A stretch of DNA of 64,000 nucleotides, taken from the NCBI GenBank assembly GCA_963853835.1, contig OY970834.1:21768365-21832364 (forward strand), given 5' to 3'. Of the stretch, positions 44,660-54,684 are shown one piece after another (position 1 is the stretch's first letter; every line of letters starts with the position of its first letter). Origin of the DNA: Calendula officinalis. Taxonomy: Eukaryota; Streptophyta; Magnoliopsida; Asterales; Asteraceae. Made by a program: the position numbers and the translations under genes. The notes beneath the pieces are model-generated. The model made no database searches and had not been told where the DNA came from. It saw only the letters and a program-made list of their open reading frames with translations.

Positions 44660-47221
44660 ATGACTGATAATAATGAAAGCACTCAGGCCAACAAAATTCC
44701 TATACTCACTCCCAACAACTTTGGGATGTGGAAGAATCGTATTAAGCAATACATGCTTATTGCAGATTATTCCATGTGGGAAGTTGTCCTTGAAGGAAAC
44801 AAAACTGGTCCTGGTCAAGCAAGCAGCTCTGCAACTGAGGCAGACAAACTTAAATGTGAGAAGGAGAAGAAAGACAAGGGAATCGAACTTAAAACTCTAA
44901 GCACTCTCCTATTGGCCATTCCTAATGACTATCAACATCTCTTCGTTGAGTATGATGATGCAAAGGTGCTTTGGGAAGCACTGGAGAAGAGATTCGTTGG
45001 GACAAAGAGTACCAAGAGGAACATGAAGTCTGTTCTTAAACAAGACTTTGAAAATTTCAAAGGAAAGCCCAATGAAACACTCACTCAAGTGTTTGACAGA
45101 TTCAACAAGCTAATTGGTGAACTTAACCAAGTTGGGGTCAAGATGGATCAAGAAGATGTCAACATGAAGTTCCTAAGGTCTCTTAGTGAAGAATGGGCCA
45201 TGTATACAGTGGTATATAGACAAAGAGATGCACTAGAAGAAAAGGAGTTGGATGAACTCTACAATGATCTCAGAGTATTTGAAACTGAGGTAAATCAAAA
45301 GAACCCTTTTATTTCTTCTAATAATGCTGCATTTGTATCTAGTACAGGTCAAGGTCAGGAAACCTCCACAGGAAAGGCTGCAGATTCTGAGGATACTGCA
45401 AGAGAATCCTTCTTCACTAGTCATGTGCATACTGCACTGATTAGTGATGACTTGGAACAATTGAATCCAGATGATCTTGAGGAGATGGATCTTAAATGGC
45501 AGATGGCTATGCTGAGCCTAAGGACCAAAAGATTCTTAAAGAGAACTGGTAGGACAAGCATCAACTACAACAAAGGTGACAAAGCTGGATTTGACAAAAC
45601 TAAAGTCAAATGTTACAACTGTAACAACCTTGGTCACTTTGCAAAAGAATGTCCTCAGCCAGACAAAAGATCAAAATCAACTGCCCTTGTCTCACAACAA
45701 GGACAAGGATATGACAGGAGCTTCCAAGCAGAAGAGCATACTCAAAATCAAGCTCTCATGGCCTTTACTGACAACAAAACTGAGGTAAAACCTAAACCTT
45801 GTACTTCTGAATGTATTAAAATTGTTAAAAATCTAGAAAAAGAAAACACTAAATTAAATGAAGATTTAGCAAAAGCAGTCAGAAGAAATCATGAGTTTGA
45901 TGGTGTGATTGCTGATCAAGAACATCAGATAAAGGTGTACCAGATGATTGATCAACGGATAAAGGAAGAATTACTTCAAGCTGTAGATGAGAAAGAGTTA
46001 ATAAAAAATAAAGAACTAACAAGTAAATTAGAAGAATGTCAGCTTGAAATTGAACAAAATAAATTAACAATCAAAAAGTTTGAAAGAAGCACTAAAATTC
46101 TTGATGAACTAACTAACAATCAAACTACAGAAAAAGTTGTTCATGGGGTGGGATATCATGCTGTACCACCTCCATATAAAATCATTCCACCACTTAAAAA
46201 CAGTTCAGAAAAAATCATTAATGAATTAAAAACTGAAAAGCAAACTGAATCACATAATGAAACATCTGAATCAAATGATTCTTCTGATGATGATCAATCA
46301 ATTGAATTTACAATCTCTCAAACTGAATCACCAAAATCAATTGATACAAGTTTTCACACAGCACAAAGTCCAAATGAATCTCCTAAATATGATGCAGAAA
46401 ACATACCAAAAATTTTAACAAGGGGAAATGAAAGAAATAAAAATCAACTCTTAGATCAAAGAATACCTGAAGGTGCAAAAAGTAAGAAATTAAGATGTGT
46501 TATTTGCAACAAAATGAATCATTTAGCAAAGGATTGTCACTTCAATCCAATAAATTGTAAAGAATTCAAAGAATTTAAAACTTTCAAAGAAAAAGCAAAA
46601 ACACAGAAATTAAAAGATACTACTGGTCCTTCAGTAGTACATAAAACAAAAACTCAAATTGCTGAAACACCAAGATTTGGAAGAAGTGCACCAAGGTTTG
46701 TGCATAACAGAAGAGTTGGAAGCCCAAAGAACAGCAACTACTTCAAGAACAATGGAAAATCCAATCAAAATAAACAATATTTTAAATTTTCCAACACCAG
46801 TAAAAACTTTAACAATTTTACTACTGGTGTTAACCCTAATTATAATGCTGTATGGTACCAGTACAAAAACACTACTGGTAAAAACCCTAATTACAAAAAT
46901 ACTACTGCTCCTAAACCAACTTTCAAATATACTACTGGTGTCAACCCTAAAAACACTACTGGTCATTCTAAACATGGTAAGTACCCAAATACTACTGGTC
47001 CATCAGTAGTAAAGTATTCAAAAGCAAAAAAACATGGGTATAAACCAAGATCGGTAGAAAATTCAAACACCAGTAACATTTTTAAAAGGACAGTAGTAAA
47101 ACTAAACACCAGTAATAAACAGGTATGGGCACCAAAAATGTTTAAAGTTAAATTCCCAAAAGCTTATTTCTCAAAGGATGAACCCAAGACATATAAAGCT
47201 TGGGTTCCCAAACTTAACTAA
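44660..47221 (+). CDS. gag: Copia 2 Gag polyprotein
   Basis: An intact 853-aa frame from the first ATG after the primer site. The N-terminal third is the UBN2-type capsid ('NNFGMWKNRIKQYMLIADYS', 'LSTLLLAIPNDYQHLF', 'VFDRFNKLIGELNQVGVKMD'). A first zinc knuckle 'CYNCNNLGHFAKEC' lies at about residue 317, a Lys/Glu coiled coil at about 395-480, and a second knuckle 'CVICNKMNHLAKDC' at about 613. A C-terminal Asn/Thr/Lys-rich tail repeats N-T-T-G. Capsid-forming and RNA-binding roles follow from the family. Two knuckles and such length are more than in most Copia gags and fit Sirevirus-type elements. The stop codon coincides with a branch-point-like 'ctaat' (see findings). Confidence 0.95.
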   Translation: MTDNNESTQANKIPILTPNNFGMWKNRIKQYMLIADYSMWEVVLEGNKTGPGQASSSATEADKLKCEKEKKDKGIELKTLSTLLLAIPNDYQHLFVEYDDAKVLWEALEKRFVGTKSTKRNMKSVLKQDFENFKGKPNETLTQVFDRFNKLIGELNQVGVKMDQEDVNMKFLRSLSEEWAMYTVVYRQRDALEEKELDELYNDLRVFETEVNQKNPFISSNNAAFVSSTGQGQETSTGKAADSEDTARESFFTSHVHTALISDDLEQLNPDDLEEMDLKWQMAMLSLRTKRFLKRTGRTSINYNKGDKAGFDKTKVKCYNCNNLGHFAKECPQPDKRSKSTALVSQQGQGYDRSFQAEEHTQNQALMAFTDNKTEVKPKPCTSECIKIVKNLEKENTKLNEDLAKAVRRNHEFDGVIADQEHQIKVYQMIDQRIKEELLQAVDEKELIKNKELTSKLEECQLEIEQNKLTIKKFERSTKILDELTNNQTTEKVVHGVGYHAVPPPYKIIPPLKNSSEKIINELKTEKQTESHNETSESNDSSDDDQSIEFTISQTESPKSIDTSFHTAQSPNESPKYDAENIPKILTRGNERNKNQLLDQRIPEGAKSKKLRCVICNKMNHLAKDCHFNPINCKEFKEFKTFKEKAKTQKLKDTTGPSVVHKTKTQIAETPRFGRSAPRFVHNRRVGSPKNSNYFKNNGKSNQNKQYFKFSNTSKNFNNFTTGVNPNYNAVWYQYKNTTGKNPNYKNTTAPKPTFKYTTGVNPKNTTGHSKHGKYPNTTGPSVVKYSKAKKHGYKPRSVENSNTSNIFKRTVVKLNTSNKQVWAPKMFKVKFPKAYFSKDEPKTYKAWVPKLN

Positions 47222-47235
47222 TCCTTTACTCTCTT

Positions 47236-47448
47236 GTGCAGAGCATTCAGATCCCAGAAGAAGGAAGAACATGGCATATTGATAGTGGATGCTCAAGGCA
47301 CATGACTGGAAATCTACAAATTCTTAAAGATTTCAAGTTATTTGATGGAGGATATGTGGCATTTGGTGAGAACCCACAGGGGGTAAGATCACAGGTAAAG
47401 GTACTATTACAAATGGCAAAATTACCTTTGATGATGTATTTTATGTAG
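47236..47448 (+). pseudogene. Copia 2 protease, frameshifted from pol
   Basis: It carries 'WHIDSGCSRHMTG', the aspartic protease active site preceding the pre-integrase domain. The frame begins after 'tctcttgtgcag' and is lost at a run of five G at 47379-47383. From there the pol frame carries on in a different register through to the ATG used below. The frame differs from gag as well. Confidence 0.85.
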
Positions 47449-47474
47449 CTGAACTAAAATACAATCTTGTCAGT

Positions 47475-50400
47475 GTGTCTCAAGTGTGTGATAAAAAGAA
47501 TAAAATTCTTTTCACAGACATTGAGTGCATCATTCTTTCTCCTGACTTTATTTTAGATGAAAAATATGTTGTTTTAAGAACTCCAATGAGAAACAATGTG
47601 TATTGCCTGGATATAGGGGGAGAACTCATTTCTTCAAATGAGGTCAACTGTTTTATATCCAAGGCAAACACCACTGAATCAGAACTATGGCATAGAAGGA
47701 TGTGTCACACAAATTTCAAAAACATGAACAATTTAGTAAAAAGAAATCTGGTCATTGGACTACCCCAAAAACAATTTATGTGTGATCATCATTGTGTTGC
47801 ATGCCTAAAAGGTAAACAACACAAGTCTTCTCATAAGTCCAAAACTGTGAACTCTATTTCTGTTCCTTTACAACTCTTACATATGGACCTTTTTGGACCT
47901 ACAAATGTAATGAGTATTGGAAAGAAACAATATTGTCTTGTTATGACTGATGACTTTTCCAGATATACATGGGTTTTCTTTCTCAGGACAAAGGATGAAA
48001 CAAGTGAACTCATAAAGAACTTAATTGTCAAACTGGAGAACACATCTGATCAAAAAGTTAAAGCCATAAGATGTGATAATGACACAGAATTTAAAAATGC
48101 TAACTTAATTAACTTTTGTGATCTTAAAGGTATTGACAGGCAATACAGCTCACCTAGAACTCCACAACAAAATGGTGTAGCTGAAAGAAGAAATAGAACC
48201 ATCATTGAAGCAACAAGATCAATGTTAGCAGATTCAAAATTACCAATCACTTTCTGGGCAGAAGCTGTTAATACTGCCTGTTATGTTCAGAACAGAGTAT
48301 TAATAGTGAAGCCACATTTTAAAACACCATATGAACTTTTTAATAAAAGAAAACCTTCTATAAGTTTTCTAAAATCATTTGGTTGTCCTTGTACTATTCT
48401 GATTACAAGAGAACAAATTGGTAAGTTTGACTGCAAAGCTGATGATGGAATCTTTGTGGGATACTCTACTCAAAGCAAATCATACAGAGTATTTAACAAA
48501 AGACTAAGGATAATTGAAGAAAGCATCAATGTATCCTTTAATGAAAATGTGTCTAATGAACAAGGAAATGGTCCAGATTGGCTATTTAACATAGACAATC
48601 TAACCAAATCTTTTAATTCTAACATGGATTTCAATGCAGGTAATTCAAATTGTCACACTCAAAAGGAAGGGACATCATCTGTCAATACTGGTCAAGAGGA
48701 GATGAGATACATAGTAGTTAATACTGCTCCAATAGTTAATAATGAGGACAGTAATAACTCAAATTCTGAAACCAGTAGTAACTCTGAGAATAAGGACAGT
48801 AGTAATTCAAATACTACTGATACCAGTAATAGTACTCAAAATACTACTGGTCCTAACAATAACCTAGATTCTCAAGATACTACTGATACCAGTAACAATA
48901 ACAATACTACTGATCTCAATGAAGACAATAGCAGTAGTAACTCTGACCAAGATGATGATGAACCAAACTTCAATGACAATGAAGGATCACTAGAGGAACA
49001 ACTGCCTGAGACAAATGAGTCCAATCTTGAAAATCAACTAGTAGTTGATAAAGCTACAACCACAAGGACTCAGAAGAACCATCCATTAGACCTTGTTCTA
49101 AGTGATGTTAACTCACCACTGCAAACAAGAAGCAAATTAAATAAAAGCTTAACTGCAAACATGTGTAACATAAGTTTAATTGCTAATGAATGTATGTTTG
49201 AATGCTTTTTGTCTCAGGATGAACCAAAGAAGATCCAACAAGCAATGAAGGACTCAAACTGGATTGAGGAAATGCAAGAAGAACTCCTTCAATTCAAGTT
49301 ACAAGCTGTTTGGACACTTGTACCTCTACCCAAAGGAAAAAGAGCCATTGGAACAAGATGGATTTTTAGAAACAAAAAGGATGAAAGAGGTATAGTGATC
49401 AAGAACAAAGCCAGACTTGTAGCCCAAGGATACACTCAAGAAGAAGGAATAGACTATGATGAAGTATATGCTCCTGTTGCTAGAATTGAAGCCATAAGAA
49501 TATTTCTAGCATATGCTTCATTCAAGAAGTTCAAAGTCTATCAAATGGATGTGAAGAGTGCATTTCTATATGGGAAGATTGAAGAAGAAGTCTATGTATG
49601 CCAACCTCCAGGTTTTGAAGATCCAAAACATGGTGATTATGTGTTCAAACTAGATAAAGCTCGGTATGGCCTACATCAGGCACCAAGAGCATGGTATGAC
49701 ACATTATCATCATACCTATTGAAGAACAACTTTAAAAGAGGAGCCATTGACAAAACTTTGTTTACAAAGAAAGTCAAAGATGATATACTACTGGTACAAA
49801 TCTATGTAGATGATATCATCTTTGGTTCAACAAATGATGTATTATGCAAAGAATTTGAAGAACTGATGCAGATTAAATTCAAGATGAGCTCTATGGGTCC
49901 AATGAACTTCTTCCTTGGACTCCAAGTCAGTCAAAGAACAGATGGTATTCTGATAAATCAATCAAAATATGTCAAAGACATCTTGGAGAAATTTGATTTG
50001 AAAGACAGTAAGAGTGCAAGTACACCAATGGAAACACACAAACACCTACATCCTGATGTTGAGGGGGAGGATGTAGATGAACACTTATATAGATCAATGA
50101 TAGGCTCTTTGATGTACTTAACTGCATCAAGACCTGACATTATGTATAGTGTTTGTGTGTGTGCAAGATATCAAGCAAGACCTAAAGAACTACACTTGCA
50201 AGCTGTCAAAAGAATATTCAAATACTTGAAAGGCAAACCATCACTAGGTCTATGGTATCCACATGATTCACCCTTTGAACTCATAGCCTACACAGATAGT
50301 GACTATGGAGGTGAATGTCAAGATAGAAAGTCCACTACTGGTGGATGTCAATTCTTTGGATCAAGACTGGTGTCATGGCAATGTAAGAAGCAAACAAATG

Positions 50401-50747
50401 TATCAACATCAACTGCTGAAGCAGAATATGTAGTTGCATCTGCTTGTTGTGCTCAAGTACTATGGATTCAAAACCAGCTTCTAGACTTTGGTATCTCTAT
50501 CCTTAAAACTCCTATTTTTATTGATAATCAAAGTGCTATTAGTATTGTGAACAATCCGGTAAAACACTCTAAAACTAAACACATTGAAATAAGATTTCAT
50601 TTTATAAGAGATTGCAATGAAAAGAAATTAATCAAAGTAGTTAAAATCCATACTGATGATCAATTAGCAGATCTTTTTACAAAGGCATTTGATGTAGGAA
50701 GATTCAACTTCTTGGTTAGCAGTATTGGAATGATTTTGATAAATTAA
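47475..50747 (+). CDS. pol: Copia 2 Pol: integrase, RT, RNase H
   Basis: A 1090-aa open frame. Pre-integrase zinc region: 'ELWHRRMCHTNF..CVAC' (about 70-115). Integrase core: 'HMDLFGP' (about 136), 'RCDNDTEF' (about 200; usually DNGTEF) and 'PQQNGVAERRNRT' (about 230). A long Asn/Ser/Asp linker (about 370-560) is built partly from the TACTACTGRT word. RT (about 595-840) has 'VYQMDVKSAFLYG' and 'VQIYVDDIIFGST' (about 776). RNase H (from about 938) has 'YTDSDYGGECQDRKS' and 'STAEAEYVVA'. In life it copies and integrates the element. The reading frame runs upstream of this ATG as far as the frameshift at 47383, so the true protein would start in the protease. Confidence 0.95.
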   Translation: MSQVCDKKNKILFTDIECIILSPDFILDEKYVVLRTPMRNNVYCLDIGGELISSNEVNCFISKANTTESELWHRRMCHTNFKNMNNLVKRNLVIGLPQKQFMCDHHCVACLKGKQHKSSHKSKTVNSISVPLQLLHMDLFGPTNVMSIGKKQYCLVMTDDFSRYTWVFFLRTKDETSELIKNLIVKLENTSDQKVKAIRCDNDTEFKNANLINFCDLKGIDRQYSSPRTPQQNGVAERRNRTIIEATRSMLADSKLPITFWAEAVNTACYVQNRVLIVKPHFKTPYELFNKRKPSISFLKSFGCPCTILITREQIGKFDCKADDGIFVGYSTQSKSYRVFNKRLRIIEESINVSFNENVSNEQGNGPDWLFNIDNLTKSFNSNMDFNAGNSNCHTQKEGTSSVNTGQEEMRYIVVNTAPIVNNEDSNNSNSETSSNSENKDSSNSNTTDTSNSTQNTTGPNNNLDSQDTTDTSNNNNTTDLNEDNSSSNSDQDDDEPNFNDNEGSLEEQLPETNESNLENQLVVDKATTTRTQKNHPLDLVLSDVNSPLQTRSKLNKSLTANMCNISLIANECMFECFLSQDEPKKIQQAMKDSNWIEEMQEELLQFKLQAVWTLVPLPKGKRAIGTRWIFRNKKDERGIVIKNKARLVAQGYTQEEGIDYDEVYAPVARIEAIRIFLAYASFKKFKVYQMDVKSAFLYGKIEEEVYVCQPPGFEDPKHGDYVFKLDKARYGLHQAPRAWYDTLSSYLLKNNFKRGAIDKTLFTKKVKDDILLVQIYVDDIIFGSTNDVLCKEFEELMQIKFKMSSMGPMNFFLGLQVSQRTDGILINQSKYVKDILEKFDLKDSKSASTPMETHKHLHPDVEGEDVDEHLYRSMIGSLMYLTASRPDIMYSVCVCARYQARPKELHLQAVKRIFKYLKGKPSLGLWYPHDSPFELIAYTDSDYGGECQDRKSTTGGCQFFGSRLVSWQCKKQTNVSTSTAEAEYVVASACCAQVLWIQNQLLDFGISILKTPIFIDNQSAISIVNNPVKHSKTKHIEIRFHFIRDCNEKKLIKVVKIHTDDQLADLFTKAFDVGRFNFLVSSIGMILIN

Positions 50748-51306
50748 AATCTCACTTAAAGTCATGTGTAAAGTTTTTGTTGTAAAAAGTTATTTATTTG
50801 GTTAAGTGTTTTACTACTGGTAGAACTGTATTACTGGTTGTAGGCATGTGCACAAAATACTACTGGTAGTTCATTACTACTGGTGTGTATTAGGTTTACA
50901 TAAATACTACTGGTAAGTCAGTACTACTGGTATTCACATATACTACTGGTCGTGTATGTTGGTGGTTACTATTGATGTCTAGAGTTACTACTGATGTCAA
51001 AATCCTTAGTCACTACTGATGTTAGTAAATACTACTGACGTTTTATTACTGATATCTTATTTACTACTGGTCTTTCAGAATCACAATTACCAAACTAACC
51101 CCCATGAAAATAACCGTTATGTTATGATTCGAAGGACATTTTAGTCGTTTTGCAGGTTAAATCGAAAGATATAAAAGGCGGCAGTCGATTAATTTAGCAT
51201 TATCTTCACTTCGATTTGCAAAATCCTCTCGATAAACCCTAGCTTTCGATCAAAAACCCTTTATCAGTAACAAAATCCTTACACTTTTCTCTCCAAATCA
51301 ACAACA
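50748..51306 (+). promoter_or_regulatory. Spacer with TATA box ahead of the accessory ORF
   Basis: 50810-51070 is packed with TACTACTGGT/TACTACTGAT words. A good TATA box (TATAAAAGG, 51170-51178) lies 129 nt before ATG 51307. It is followed by a CT-rich leader with 'aaaccctagctttcgatc', and the start context 'caacaATGGC' is strong for plants. This looks like an internal promoter for a separate mRNA. Confidence 0.55.
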
Positions 51307-53631
51307 ATGGCAACTCTACAATCTCTCAACGTTCAAACCGATCTTAAATACTCAGAGTTCCATAATATGTGTGCGTTTTTACGAAATCCAGACGGCACTA
51401 AAGACTTTCAACCAATAGTGCAATTTTTAAAGAACTCATACATTAAGTTCGCATTAACGGTGAAACCGAAAGCCTATCAACAGCACTTGGTGGATTTTTG
51501 GACCAATGCTGAAAGAACAGAAGGAACGACCACATCGATGATCAAATCAAAAGTAGATGGAAAGCATATAACAGTAACTGAACAATCAATCAGACATCAT
51601 CTACAACTACATGATGATTCAGGTATGTATACTCTTCCCAAGGAATTCATTGCTGAAATTTTAAATAAAATGGGATATGAGGGAAGACTGAACTTAGTAA
51701 CTTTTCAAAAGGGTCTTCTCTCCCCACAATGGAAATTTTTAGTACATACTCTTCAGCACTGTATTTCTCCAAAAAGAAGTACTTGGAATGAGTTTAATAA
51801 GGCAATAGCCTCTGCTGTTGTCTGTTTATGCACAGACCAAGTATTTAATTTTTCTTACATGATTTTTGAAGGTATGTTGGGAAATCTTAGTTCCACAAAG
51901 TTTTTAATGTATCCCAGATTTCTCCAACATATCATAAATATTGAATTGCAAAACTTGTCAACTCCCAAAAATATTTTCATAATACCTGAGTTGAACAAGA
52001 AAGTTTTCTCAAATATGAGAAAACAATTTAAATTTTCGGGCAAGGAAACCCCTCTGTTTCCTAATATGATCAAAGATCAAACACATACTGGAGAGGGTTC
52101 AATCAAAGATACAACCCAAATTGAACCTCAACCCACTCCATCACCCCCAAATACAGCCCAAACACCACCCCAAACAGTCACTCGATCACCCACTAACATA
52201 GAAGTCCTGAATGCGTCCCAGGTACTTGAAATAAATCCTCAGAGTGCTACTCTTCACTCTGTGGAAGACCTACCAGACAAAACCCAAAATATTTCTACAA
52301 TTTATAAAAGAAAGAAATCTTTCTTAAAGGACACCAGGGGACAAATCGAGTCAATCCCCAGACTCAAAGAGTTGTCCTCCAAGGAGGAGAGAGGACATGA
52401 GGCGAGGGCTCTCACTACTGATGCCCCAAAGGTGGGTGCACAGGATAGTGGGAACATCACTAAGACCCAGACCTCGGCAACTTTAAGTGATGACTCATTT
52501 GAGGAGTTACTTAAAGGACCCCGGTGCCAAGAAACCACAAGGGGGGGCATCTCTGCTTCTTCTAGGAAGAAGAGGATGTCTAAAAGACCCAATGAATCAC
52601 CAAGAAGTGATGAGGGCAGTATTAAAACAAAACAATTGACGGATAAAGTGGATTCTCTTGAATCCACTGTACAAGATTGTCTCAAATATCTTACAAATCA
52701 GGGAAAAACCATTGCAGTGATGAAAAGACATGTTAATACCATCAACAAAAGAATGAGGCTATATGAACACAGGCTTCATCAACAAACAAAAATTATTAGA
52801 AGATTGAAAAAGAAAGTTGATGATAGTGAGGCTCCTCCAGTTGAGCTCACTAAGGGGGAGAAGGATAATATACAAACAATGATTGATGAATCAATTGCAG
52901 CAGCAGCATCCTCTCTCCTAAATCTAAAAGAAACTGAAGTTGATGAAGGCCAAGAAAATGTTGAAGGCCCAGAAAACATGTATACTACTGATGTACCTAC
53001 TACTGAAGAACATACACAAATACCAGTAGTAACTCCTACTACTGATATAATAGCAGTAGTAAGTAAAGAAGAGGAAGTAAAAACAACAAATACTACTGAT
53101 GCCCTATCAGTAGTAACTCCTGAAGTTTCACCAGTAGTAACTACTTTGGTTACTACTGAAGAGGAAGAACTGCAACTTCCTGAGCTAATTGAAAGAGAAA
53201 AACATGTCATCATCTCCAAACCACCAACACCTGATCAACCACTTATCATACCTGACATTGATGATAATGTGAACTGGTTTGAGGTAGATGAATGTACACT
53301 TCCTCCACATCCCAAGATACTACCAGAAGATCAACTTAAATTGTTTTATCCAAAACTACTACTTTCTGGTATCCCTGATATGAAATACATTCCACCTCCA
53401 CCATCTGCTCACATTGGAAAAGGAAAAGAAGTATATGATGATGATTATCCAAATAGAGCATTAGGTCATCACATGGTAAACAAGATTAATCATGTCAGAG
53501 CAGAAAAACAATCCAGATGGAGAATAAAACATAGGAAATTTTTGGAGAAAGTGGAAATGTATCAAGCACTAGAGGAAAAAAAAAAAGAAAGTTCAAAGTG
53601 CAATTCCTGTTCAAATACCTGCTCAAATTAA
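51307..53631 (+). CDS. Copia 2 accessory ORF, N-terminal part
   Basis: A 774-aa frame between pol and the 3' LTR. Residues 1-260 look globular ('LKNSYIKFALTVKPKAYQQH', 'VTEQSIRHHLQLHDDSGMYT', 'LLSPQWKFLVHTLQHCISPK'). A Pro/Thr/Ser-rich middle follows, then a coiled coil at about 440-515, a Thr/Val/Glu tract coded by TACTACTGAT and its complement (about 560-620), and a conserved-looking acidic/aromatic C-terminal part. I see no signal peptide or transmembrane helix, so a classical envelope protein is not supported. Comparable ORFs accompany Copia pol genes in Asteraceae, from memory; I cannot name a domain. The frame is lost at a run of eleven A at 53576-53586. Confidence 0.8.
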   Translation: MATLQSLNVQTDLKYSEFHNMCAFLRNPDGTKDFQPIVQFLKNSYIKFALTVKPKAYQQHLVDFWTNAERTEGTTTSMIKSKVDGKHITVTEQSIRHHLQLHDDSGMYTLPKEFIAEILNKMGYEGRLNLVTFQKGLLSPQWKFLVHTLQHCISPKRSTWNEFNKAIASAVVCLCTDQVFNFSYMIFEGMLGNLSSTKFLMYPRFLQHIINIELQNLSTPKNIFIIPELNKKVFSNMRKQFKFSGKETPLFPNMIKDQTHTGEGSIKDTTQIEPQPTPSPPNTAQTPPQTVTRSPTNIEVLNASQVLEINPQSATLHSVEDLPDKTQNISTIYKRKKSFLKDTRGQIESIPRLKELSSKEERGHEARALTTDAPKVGAQDSGNITKTQTSATLSDDSFEELLKGPRCQETTRGGISASSRKKRMSKRPNESPRSDEGSIKTKQLTDKVDSLESTVQDCLKYLTNQGKTIAVMKRHVNTINKRMRLYEHRLHQQTKIIRRLKKKVDDSEAPPVELTKGEKDNIQTMIDESIAAAASSLLNLKETEVDEGQENVEGPENMYTTDVPTTEEHTQIPVVTPTTDIIAVVSKEEEVKTTNTTDALSVVTPEVSPVVTTLVTTEEEELQLPELIEREKHVIISKPPTPDQPLIIPDIDDNVNWFEVDECTLPPHPKILPEDQLKLFYPKLLLSGIPDMKYIPPPPSAHIGKGKEVYDDDYPNRALGHHMVNKINHVRAEKQSRWRIKHRKFLEKVEMYQALEEKKKESSKCNSCSNTCSN

Positions 53632-53716
53632 AGACATTCAGATAGAAGCTCAAGAAGCAGAATTCAAGAGGTTAAGAAAAGTTGAAGAAGAACATATACA
53701 ATGCCTTGAAGAATTA

Positions 53717-54652
53717 GTGTCTGAATGCAAAAGAACCAAAAGTGAGCTAACTGATGATGTATTTGAACAGAAGACAAACATGATTGATTACTTGAAGACA
53801 AAAGGGCATAGTGCAAAATCCTTTGGCAGAATGAAGATGATGACTATAATTGAAAAATTCTGTGCTGTCAAGAAGAAGGATTTGGCTGAACAAGAAGAAG
53901 AAGCAAAGAAATCTAAAGCCAAAGCCCTAATCCCAATCAGTCCAACATTAATCAAAGCTGGTAGTGTATCAACTACTGGTGATACCTCAACTCCCCAATC
54001 AAAGAAAAGAAAAACTGTTGATCAAGAACAAAGCTCTAAAAAGAAATCAAAAACACAAATTGTACCTGTTCTTGAAATGCCCATTGCTCCCTTACAGAAC
54101 AATCCAATCATCAATTGGAGGGTTATGCAGAATAATGTGATAGAAATAATAAGGGAAGATAAAATTGTGCAGAGATTTACTGGATGGTTACCTTTGATCA
54201 TGTCCTGTTCAAGAAGTGATGTCATTAAACTACTGATCATTGGAAAACCAAGAATGACAAAGAAATCATGGAAAGATTCTGGTGCTGGATACTTAACAAT
54301 GATGATTGATGCTGCTTTCTATCCAGACAATTATCCAGAACAATTTACTGATCCAGGAAATGTCTATGCTTGGAATGTGATTCCAACTGCACAAATGTAC
54401 TTCTTTGAAAAATCTGGGAAAGTCTGTGAGCTATATTTGTATGAAAAAGAATATCCTCATTCTGAGAAGACTATGTACCAGATATTCACAAACACAATGA
54501 TGAAGCCTTATGATGCTGTTATGTTCCAAAACAAATTAAACTATTTCACAAAGAGGAACAACAAATACATCATTGAGCAAAGAAGACAACAGAATCAAAG
54601 AACCCTTGAGAAAAGAAGAAGGGAACAAGAAGAACAAGAGAAACTTAGTTGA
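53717..54652 (+). pseudogene. Copia 2 accessory ORF, C-terminal part after frameshift
   Basis: The same strand and sense continue in another register from just after the A11 run. This register is open from about 53587, so the annotated ATG at 53717 is internal. It is Lys/Glu-rich with a basic, nuclear-signal-like patch ('KKRKTVDQEQSSKKKSKTQ'), then a globular block ('WRVMQNNVIEIIREDKIVQR', 'YLTMMIDAAFYPDNYPEQ') and a charged helical end. It ends 18 nt before the polypurine tract. Function unknown. Confidence 0.75.
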
Positions 54653-54670
54653 TTGAAAGATAATCAATAA

Positions 54671-54684
54671 GTTTAGGGGGAGAT
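54671..54684 (+). other. Copia 2 polypurine tract
   Basis: 'gtttagggggagat' directly precedes the 3' LTR. It is the expected plus-strand primer site. Confidence 0.85.

Noticed and set aside
51307..54652. Envelope-like protein
   Set aside because: No signal peptide, membrane helix or furin-type site could be seen.
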